Source: Sandaracinus sp.
GTDB taxonomy: Bacteria; Myxococcota_A; Polyangia; Polyangiales; Houyiibacteriaceae
Length of the DNA stretch: 64,000 nt
Assembly: GCA_002699025.1 (NCBI GenBank)
Contig: PABA01000235.1
Location: 1 to 64,000 of the forward strand
Direction of reading: 5' to 3'
The translations under genes were made by a program, and so were the position numbers. The notes under the pieces are model-generated. The model ran no database searches, was not told the origin of the DNA, and saw nothing but the letters and a program-made list of their open reading frames with translations. Shown here one piece after another: positions 58,080-64,000 of the stretch (positions are counted from its first letter, which is position 1; each line of letters starts with the position of its first letter).

Positions 58080-60056
58080 TCAGCCGGAGCGATCGACCGG
58101 CACCTCGGGATCGAGGCGGTACCCCTCCTCCACCGTCTCGATCACGTCGGCCAGGCCGAGCTTGCGGAGCGTCGACACGGCCACCCGCACGCGATGGGCG
58201 CCGGACTCGGCGCGCACCTTCTGCCCCGGCCAGCCGGCCTCGAGGAGCGCGTCCCAGGCGAGCGCCTCGCCGGGGGCCGCGACGCGCCGCTCCACGAGCG
58301 CCGCCAGCACGCGCCGGAGCGTCGGCCGACGCCGCACGTCCACCACCTCCTCGCCGCGGCGGGCGAGGCCGTCCTCGACGACGAGGGTCGCGCTCGCCGC
58401 CGGCTCGGCCCTCAGCCGCGCGTCGAGGGCGGCCACCTTCGCCGCGTCGCCGAGCTGCTCGGCCAGGCGCCGCGCCTCCCAGAGCCGCGCGCGGCCCTCG
58501 CGCTCGGCCAGCGCCACGAGCGCCGCCAGCGCCTCCCGCGCCTCCGCCGGCCCGGCGTCGGCCACCACGCTCTCGAGCCAGCCGGCCTCCCCGCGCCGTG
58601 CCGCCAGCCAGCGCCGCGCGCGGAGCCCGACCGCGTCGGCCTCGCCAGCGAGCGCCTCGATCGTCTCCGCGTCCTCCTCGGCGGAGGCGCGCAGCCAGCG
58701 CCAGCGACGGCGCCGCGCCGGGTCCGCCGGCTCCGGGGGCACTTCGCCGCGCTCCCCCCGCGCGGCGGCCTCCTCCGCTGCGCCCAGCGCCAGCTCCTCG
58801 AGGAGCGCCGCGTGCGCGCCCTTGGCGGCCAGCGTCGTCGCCGCGCGGCGGTCCGTCTCCGCGCCCGCCGCGTCCCCCCGCGCCGCCCGCGCGCGGCTCC
58901 GAAGCAGGTGCGCCCAGCCGACGAGCTCCACGGAGGCGCCCGAGCGCGCCGTGACCTCCACGAGCGGCTCGACCAGCGCCTCGAGGGCCGCGCTCGAGGG
59001 GCCGACCAGCGCCTGCGCGACGAGCGCCCGGACGACCGCGCCAGCCAGCGGCGCCGGCGCCGCGCTCCGCTCGCCGACCTCGCGCGCCAGGGCGTGCGCC
59101 TCCCGCCGCCCCCAGCCGCAGGGCGGCCGCGCGGCCAGCGCCTCGGCCAGCGCCACGCGGCCCCGCTCCGCGTCCTCCGCGCGCTCCCGGGCGGCCAGCG
59201 CCGCCACGGGCCGCGGGAGCGCGAGCCCCACCTCGCCCCCCACGAGGAGCGAGCGCTCCCGGAGGCGCCCGAGCAGCTCGAGCCCGGGCAGCTCGCCCGC
59301 CACGAGGAGCGCCTCGAGCGCGTCCGCCGGAGCCGGTCCGGCGAGCGGCGCGAGGCGCGCCAGCGCGACCTGCTCCTCGTCCTCGAGCGCTTCCCAGGAG
59401 CCGAGGAGCGAGGCCTCGAGTGAGGGACCGAGGGCGGCGAGGGGCGCGCGCAGCCGGTGATGGAGCGCGCGGAGGCCGAGCAGGCGCGCCCGGCCCGCGC
59501 AGAGCTCGAGCGCGAGGGGGAGGCGCCCGGCGGCCTCCGCGACCTCGGCGGCCCAGGCGCGCTCGTCCTCCTTCGGGGGCGCGCCCCGTACGCGCTCCAC
59601 CAGCTCGAGGAGCAGCGCCGCGGCGTCGTCCCGCGCGAGCGGCCCCAGCTCGAGCACCTGCTCGCCGGCGAGCCCCGGCCGGGTGCGGGAGGCGACGACG
59701 ACGCGCGCGTCGGGGAGGGCGAGGAGCGCCTCGAGCAGCGCGGCCGCGTAGGGAGCTGCGGGGGCGTCGAGGACGAGCGGCGCCGGAGCCTCGGCGAAGG
59801 CCGCCTCGAAGGCCGCCCGCCGCTCTTCGGCCGCGCCCCACGTTTGCGCGAGCGCCGCCCAGGCCTCCTCGATCGTGGCCGCGCCCGCGAGCCGCACGGG
59901 CTCTGCGCCGGCCTCCTCGAGCAGGCGCGTCTTCCCCACACCCGGCGGCCCGGTGACGACGACCAGCGCGCGCTCGCGCCGGTAGACCTCGAGCCGCTCG
60001 AGCGCCTCGCTTCGCCCGACGAAGGGCGCGTCCGGGGTGCGGGGCGTCGAGGGCAT
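58080..60056 (-). CDS. STAND-type ATPase regulator with C-terminal PhoB-like DNA-binding domain
   Basis: The 658-residue protein begins MPSTPRTPDAPFVGRSEALERLE, and its P-loop is VVVTGPPGVGKTRLLEEAG (about 30-48). APLVLDAP fits Walker B and RVVVASRTRPG fits the sensor strand. A long helical region follows (about 200-560). The end is a winged helix of the PhoB/OmpR type (TLRRVLAALVERRVAAPG ... LLEAGWPGQKVRAESGAHRVRVAVSTLRKLG ... YRLDPEVP). It probably regulates transcription in response to an unknown signal. The order ATPase-helical-wHTH is the reverse of the AfsR type. ATG 60056 is chosen as it precedes the conserved VGRSEAL. Confidence 0.75.
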   Translation of the reverse strand: MPSTPRTPDAPFVGRSEALERLEVYRRERALVVVTGPPGVGKTRLLEEAGAEPVRLAGAATIEEAWAALAQTWGAAEERRAAFEAAFAEAPAPLVLDAPAAPYAAALLEALLALPDARVVVASRTRPGLAGEQVLELGPLARDDAAALLLELVERVRGAPPKEDERAWAAEVAEAAGRLPLALELCAGRARLLGLRALHHRLRAPLAALGPSLEASLLGSWEALEDEEQVALARLAPLAGPAPADALEALLVAGELPGLELLGRLRERSLLVGGEVGLALPRPVAALAARERAEDAERGRVALAEALAARPPCGWGRREAHALAREVGERSAAPAPLAGAVVRALVAQALVGPSSAALEALVEPLVEVTARSGASVELVGWAHLLRSRARAARGDAAGAETDRRAATTLAAKGAHAALLEELALGAAEEAAARGERGEVPPEPADPARRRRWRWLRASAEEDAETIEALAGEADAVGLRARRWLAARRGEAGWLESVVADAGPAEAREALAALVALAEREGRARLWEARRLAEQLGDAAKVAALDARLRAEPAASATLVVEDGLARRGEEVVDVRRRPTLRRVLAALVERRVAAPGEALAWDALLEAGWPGQKVRAESGAHRVRVAVSTLRKLGLADVIETVEEGYRLDPEVPVDRSG

Positions 60057-60342
60057 GCGGGCAAGACGATGCCACGCCCCGGTCGGGGACCCCAGGGGAG
60101 CCGAGCGGAGAAAGGGCCGCACGAACCCGAGACCCGTGCCCGTGCCCATGCCCATGCCCGCCGACGCGGAGAGCGCGACCCACGGGCGCCTCGCTCGACG
60201 GCCCTGCCCACGACCCGAGCCTCCGAACGGCTCGGCGCGATTCGCTCACTCGGTCCGCTCACTCGAGCCGCTCACTCGGTCCGCTCACGACCTCCCTTCG
60301 CGCCCTCCGAGCGGGCACGGGTGAACGCCGACGCCTTCGCCG
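60057..60342. other. Intergenic region with short repeats
   Basis: No gene is seen. The segment 60115-60172 (CGCACGAACCCGAGACCC...GCCGACGCGGAGAGCG) resembles the duplicated segment at 57564-57787. From 60243 to 60295 GCTCACTCGGTCCG-type units are repeated (period about 15). The promoter of the STAND gene may be here. Confidence 0.5.
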
Positions 60343-61104
60343 TCAGCGTTCGAGCTCCCAGGTCCCCTGCACCGGCCCGAAGCTCGCCGCGAACCGGCCG
60401 AAGCGCTCGACCTCCACCCAGACGCTCCCCTCGACCGCCCAGGGGATCGCGAAGTGCGGTCGCTCCCCGCGCGCCACGCTCGCCACCGCGTCCTCCGCCA
60501 CGCGCCGGATCAGCGCGCTCATCTGCTCGGCGTCCAGCGCCAGCCGCACACGCAGGAGCACCCGGTCGCCGGGCGCCACGGTTCGCACGCGCAGGTCCGA
60601 GAGCGACGCCTCGCCCCGCGCCGCCGCGACCAGGAAGCCCGCCGTCGCCGCCGCGAAGTCGTCCACGTCCCGGATCTCCGGCGCCTCGCTCCGGCAGGCG
60701 TCTCCGCTCGCGTCCTCGGCTCCCTCCGCCAGCGAGAGGCAGGTCGTGCCCAGCGTCCGCGCCTCGTCGCTCGGGTACGCGGTGAAGGCGACCAGCGCCG
60801 AGACCACGGGCAGCGCGACCGCGTTCCGGTTCGCCACCTCCAGGTCCACGTCGAAGACGAAGCGCAGGTCCTCGACCCGCGGGGTCGGCCCGAAGACCCG
60901 GCAGACGAGCGCCGGCGCGACGCGCGCGCAGAAGTGCCCGGCCAGCTCGGCGTCGCTCGGCGCCTCGGCGAGGCGCACGTCGGCGACCCGCACCTCCGGC
61001 GGGACCGGTGGCGCGCCCCGGCCGGCGACCTGCTCGCTGCCGGGGAAGCCGACGCCGGCGCAGCCGAGGGTGAGCAGGAGGAGGGGGTGGGGTCGCGCTC
61101 GCAT
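60343..61104 (-). CDS. Lipoprotein, possibly LEA-type-2-like
   Basis: The 253-residue protein starts MRARPHPLLLLTLGC, a lipoprotein signal. A mature domain follows with RFVFDVDLEVANRNAVALPVVSALVAFTAYP, resembling the LEA_2/WHy-type immunoglobulin-like fold that is common in myxobacterial envelope proteins. A further strand-rich segment, APGDRVLLRVRLALDAEQM, supports this. The assignment is by eye. ATG 61104 is favoured because of the signal; 61131 is also in frame. It is divergent from the TPR gene. Confidence 0.55.
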   Translation of the reverse strand: MRARPHPLLLLTLGCAGVGFPGSEQVAGRGAPPVPPEVRVADVRLAEAPSDAELAGHFCARVAPALVCRVFGPTPRVEDLRFVFDVDLEVANRNAVALPVVSALVAFTAYPSDEARTLGTTCLSLAEGAEDASGDACRSEAPEIRDVDDFAAATAGFLVAAARGEASLSDLRVRTVAPGDRVLLRVRLALDAEQMSALIRRVAEDAVASVARGERPHFAIPWAVEGSVWVEVERFGRFAASFGPVQGTWELER

Positions 61105-61224
61105 CCGAAGGCTCCGAGAGTGAACGGGCATGCCCCCGAAAAGGGGGCCGGGCGCCATCTTCACGCCACCCAAAACGGAAAGGAAAGTTGTTATGCTCGC
61201 CGCCCGGCGAGGCCAGGGGGTGTG
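61105..61224. other. Divergent intergenic region with candidate promoter
   Basis: The 120-nt gap has an A-rich stretch (61171-61190) followed by TTATGCT (61191-61197). TATGCT is a possible -10 for the TPR gene, but no clear -35 fits it. AGGGGG at 61215-61220 is the likely ribosome-binding site. Confidence 0.3.
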
Positions 61225-64000
61225 ATGCAGAGTGATGATCGCGAGGCGAGCGAGAACGCCGCCGCCGAAACCGACGAGACCTTCGCGGCGGCGGCCGCGG
61301 CGGTGCGAGCGGACGTGGGCGACGAGGACGCCTGGGACCAGCTCGAGGACTTCGCGGCGGCGACGCAGCGGCCCGACGACGTGGCGGCGCTCTATCGGGA
61401 GGCGCTGAGCGGCAGCCTCTCGGACGGCGTGGCCTCGACCATCGCGCAGCGCGCCGTGCAGTTCCACGAGGAGTGGTTCCGCGAGGACTCGCCCGTCCTG
61501 GTCGAGGTGCTCCAGCGCGTCCTCGAGGTCGACCCCACGGCCTCCGAGTGGGCTTTCCAGCGGCTCACGGTCGTCTTCACCGTCGGCGAGCGCTGGGACG
61601 AGCTCCTCGCCCTCTACGATCGCGAGATCGCCGCCGCCGTCGACGAGCACCGCAAGGCCACGCTCCTCGAGGAGGCGGCCCAGACCGCCAAGGACTTCGC
61701 CGGCGCGACCGACCGCGCCATCGGCTACCTCCAGCAGCTGCTCCCGCTCCGCCCCGGCGACAAGCAGCTCGCCTCCGGCCTCGAGCGCCTCCTCGAGCGC
61801 GGCGAGCGCTGGGAAGATCTGATCGCCCTCTGGCGCGACCGGCTCCCGAGCCTCGCCGACGAGGCCGCCGACGAGCGCCGCCTGCGCATCGCCGAGCTCT
61901 ACGTGGAGCGCCTCGGCAAGGCCGCCGAGGCCATCGAAGAGCTCCGCGCCCTCTCCTCGGACGAGGCCACCGCGATGCTCGAGCGCATCGCCAAGGACGA
62001 CGCCCTCGACGCCGACGCGCGCCGCGAGGCGCTCCAGCTCCTGCGCGAGCGCTACACGGCCGAGGATCGCACGACCGCCGTCATCGCGACCCTCGACACG
62101 GCCCTCGAGCTCGCCGACACCTCCGAGCGCATCGCCCTCCACCGGGACGCGGCCGAGCGCCTCCGCGCGGCCGGCGCCCACGCGGAGGCCATGGAGCACC
62201 TCGGCGACGTGCTCCGCCTCGCGCCCGACGACGAGGAGGCGCTCCTCGCCCTCCGCGAGGTCGCCGCGCAGGCCGGCGAGCAGCGCCGCATGGTCGACTA
62301 CCTGATCGCCGCCGCCGACGCCGCCGAGGCGATCGGGGAGCGCGCGACCCTCCGCCTCGAGGGCGCCGAGCAGCTGGTGCGCCTCGGGGAGCCCGAGACG
62401 GCCCTGCCGCAGCTGAAGATGCTCGCGGAGGCCGAGGAGATCGACGGGGAGACGGCCCGCGCCGCGGCCCGGCTCTGGGAGGAGCAGCTCGGCGCGGCCG
62501 GCCGGCGCGAGGAGCAGCTCGGCGCCGTGGAGCGCCTCGCCCAGCTCGAGGACACGCCGAGCCGCCGCCGCGCGGCCCTCGGTCGGGCGGCGCACCTCGC
62601 CGCGGAGCTCGAGGAGGCGGACCGGGCGCTCGCCCTCTGGGAGCAGCGCCTCGAGGAGGACCCGGAGGACGCGGCGGCCCTCGGCGAGCTCATCGCCCTG
62701 CTCGAGCGCGAGGAGCGCTGGGCCGAGCTCGTGCGCGCGCTCCGCCGCCGGGCCGACGGCCCCACGGCGGCCTGGCAGAAGCGCGCGGATCTGATCCGCG
62801 TCGCGCGCGTACAGGCGGAGAAGCTCGAGCAGCTCGCGGACGCCATCGCCACCTGGAACGAGGTCGCGAGCGGCTACGGCGAGGACGCGGCGGTCGCCGA
62901 CGCGCTGGTCGATCTCTACGAGCGCACGGAGCGCTACGAGGAGATGGCCGCCGTGCTCGACCGCACCTCCGCGCGCGAGGAGACGCACCTCGCCATGGTG
63001 CGCGCGCGCCAGGGCGACGCCTTCGGCCAGTACCTCGGCGACCCGGCGCGCGCCCTGACCAGCTACGGCCGCGCCCTCGAGGCGGAGCCCGACCACGCGG
63101 AGGCCCGCGCGGGCCTGGCGCGCCTCTGCGAGCATGCGGAGGTCGGCGCCGAGGCCGTGGAGGCCCTGGCCAAGTCCTACGAGCGAACCGGCGAGTGGGC
63201 GCCGCTCCTCGCCCTCCTCGAGCAGCGCCTCGCCGGCGCCGAGACCGCCTCGCGTCGCGTCGCCCTCCTCCGGGAGGCGGCGACGATCCAGGAGAACGAG
63301 TCCGAAGCCCCCGCCGCGGCCCTCGGCTCCATCGGCCGGGCCCTCGCCGAGGCGCCCGAGGACGAGAGCCTCGAGGCGGACCTGCTCCGCCTCGCCGAGG
63401 CGACGGGCGAGTGGGCCGCCGCCGCCGACGCCCTCCGGGACGCCGCGCCCGCGGCCGAGCCCGTGCGTCAGGCCGCGCTCCGCACGCGGGAGGCGGGCAT
63501 CCGCCAGGACCGCGTCGAGGACCTCGAGGGCGCCTTCGCGGCCGCCGTCGTCGCCCTCCGCGAGGTGCCCCTCCGGGAGGCCTTCGCCGAGCGCGTCGTC
63601 ACCCTGGCCGGCGCCACCGGCGACCTCGCGACGGCCGAGGAGGCCCTCTCCGCTGCCGCCGATCATCCCCACGCGCCCATCGGTCATCTCGAGAAGCTCG
63701 CGGCGATCCAGCGGCGCCAGGTGGAGGAGGAGGCCGAGGGGATCCGCCCGCGCCTCTTCGCGACCTTGATGCGCCTCGCGGCGCTCAAGCCGAAGGACCT
63801 CGACGTCCTCTACGAGGCGGCGGCCCTCGCCGTCGAGAGCCTCCCGGAGCAGGCGACGGCGACCCTCGAGAGCCTCTACGAGCGCGCCTCGGGGCTCTGG
63901 CGTGGCGGCGCCGAGGTGAGCGGCGAGCGCGGGCCCGACGTGCTCGCGACCTGGGCCGCCGAGCAGCTCGTCGGGCGCTACGACGCCGACGAGAAGGCCA
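61225..64000 (+). CDS. Long TPR protein (partial, runs off the right edge)
   Basis: This ORF stays open for more than 925 codons to the window end. It begins MQSDDREASENAAAETDETF with AGGGGG 4 nt upstream. It is built almost entirely from helix-turn-helix repeats of about 34-40 residues, with recurring units such as RWDELLALYDREI, AIGYLQQLLPLRPGDKQLA, RWEDLIALWRDRL and RALTSYGRALEAEPDHAEAR. This pattern is typical of TPR/HAT-like repeats in large myxobacterial scaffold proteins. No enzyme motif or signal is seen. The C-terminal end and any extra domain lie outside the window. Confidence 0.8.
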   Translation, partial: MQSDDREASENAAAETDETFAAAAAAVRADVGDEDAWDQLEDFAAATQRPDDVAALYREALSGSLSDGVASTIAQRAVQFHEEWFREDSPVLVEVLQRVLEVDPTASEWAFQRLTVVFTVGERWDELLALYDREIAAAVDEHRKATLLEEAAQTAKDFAGATDRAIGYLQQLLPLRPGDKQLASGLERLLERGERWEDLIALWRDRLPSLADEAADERRLRIAELYVERLGKAAEAIEELRALSSDEATAMLERIAKDDALDADARREALQLLRERYTAEDRTTAVIATLDTALELADTSERIALHRDAAERLRAAGAHAEAMEHLGDVLRLAPDDEEALLALREVAAQAGEQRRMVDYLIAAADAAEAIGERATLRLEGAEQLVRLGEPETALPQLKMLAEAEEIDGETARAAARLWEEQLGAAGRREEQLGAVERLAQLEDTPSRRRAALGRAAHLAAELEEADRALALWEQRLEEDPEDAAALGELIALLEREERWAELVRALRRRADGPTAAWQKRADLIRVARVQAEKLEQLADAIATWNEVASGYGEDAAVADALVDLYERTERYEEMAAVLDRTSAREETHLAMVRARQGDAFGQYLGDPARALTSYGRALEAEPDHAEARAGLARLCEHAEVGAEAVEALAKSYERTGEWAPLLALLEQRLAGAETASRRVALLREAATIQENESEAPAAALGSIGRALAEAPEDESLEADLLRLAEATGEWAAAADALRDAAPAAEPVRQAALRTREAGIRQDRVEDLEGAFAAAVVALREVPLREAFAERVVTLAGATGDLATAEEALSAAADHPHAPIGHLEKLAAIQRRQVEEEAEGIRPRLFATLMRLAALKPKDLDVLYEAAALAVESLPEQATATLESLYERASGLWRGGAEVSGERGPDVLATWAAEQLVGRYDADEKA

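Noticed and set aside
60343-63687. An 1114-codon open frame on the minus strand
   Set aside because: Its right part is antisense to the long TPR gene on the plus strand, which shows clear helical repeats; only the left 253 codons form a lipoprotein gene. High GC makes long antisense frames common.

Overview
The window is about 70% GC, uses GTG starts freely, and is packed with genes joined by 1-nt or 4-nt stop/start overlaps. It encodes many secreted lipoproteins with Asp/Gly-rich linkers, Hanks-type Ser/Thr kinases with PEGA domains, TPR proteins and FG-GAP proteins. This gene style fits a myxobacterium, most likely of the Polyangiales/Sandaracinaceae type. That is an inference from gene content and composition; no rRNA or tRNA gene was recognised.

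Layout. 190-11781: a secreted hydrolase-like FG-GAP lipoprotein; a PhnD-like binding protein; purT, with a tandem repeat running off its 3' end; a zinc-ribbon propeller protein; a type II NADH dehydrogenase; a CNNM/CBS membrane protein; and a DUF4178 zinc-ribbon protein. 11857-17757 (minus): a complete Mrp Na+/H+ antiporter operon with A and B fused, and a 46-codon repeat micro-ORF wedged exactly between mrpAB and mrpC. 17950-19005: two small unknown genes. 18992-27846 (minus): a seven-gene overlapping operon, Z1 helicase-like ATPase, PD-(D/E)XK protein, GHKL (MutL/MORC-like) ATPase, an unknown protein, a DUF6339-like protein, a C5 cytosine methyltransferase and a Vsr endonuclease. This looks like a restriction/defence island, and its first gene has a visibly lower GC content than the genome around it.

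27970-40428: an unknown gene, a fatty-acid-hydroxylase-like membrane protein, then a kinase, a PEGA/TPR secreted protein and four related Cys-rich lipoproteins. The lipoproteins lie in two translationally coupled pairs split by a 22-bp tandem array. 40613-42562 (minus): a chorismate mutase / prephenate dehydratase / ACT protein fused to a DAHP-synthase-like domain that has lost most catalytic residues. 42689-44467: a FadL-type outer-membrane barrel. 44856-48041 (minus): a degenerate cyclase/ATPase/TPR protein and PspA. 48362-55826: a sugar-nucleotide epimerase, two TPR-type unknowns, a metzincin-like lipoprotein and a second kinase.

55827-58079 holds nested 45-bp repeats inside a large inverted repeat, two small lipoprotein genes and duplicated segments. 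58080-60056 (minus) is a STAND ATPase with a C-terminal PhoB-type DNA-binding domain, followed by a LEA-like lipoprotein gene (minus) and a long TPR protein that runs off the right edge. Two themes recur: coupled operons, and short in-frame tandem repeats (15 or 18 bp) inside or between coding sequences. The strongest candidates for further study are the seven-gene defence operon, the pheA fusion with a pseudo-DAHP synthase, and the repeat micro-ORF in the mrp operon.
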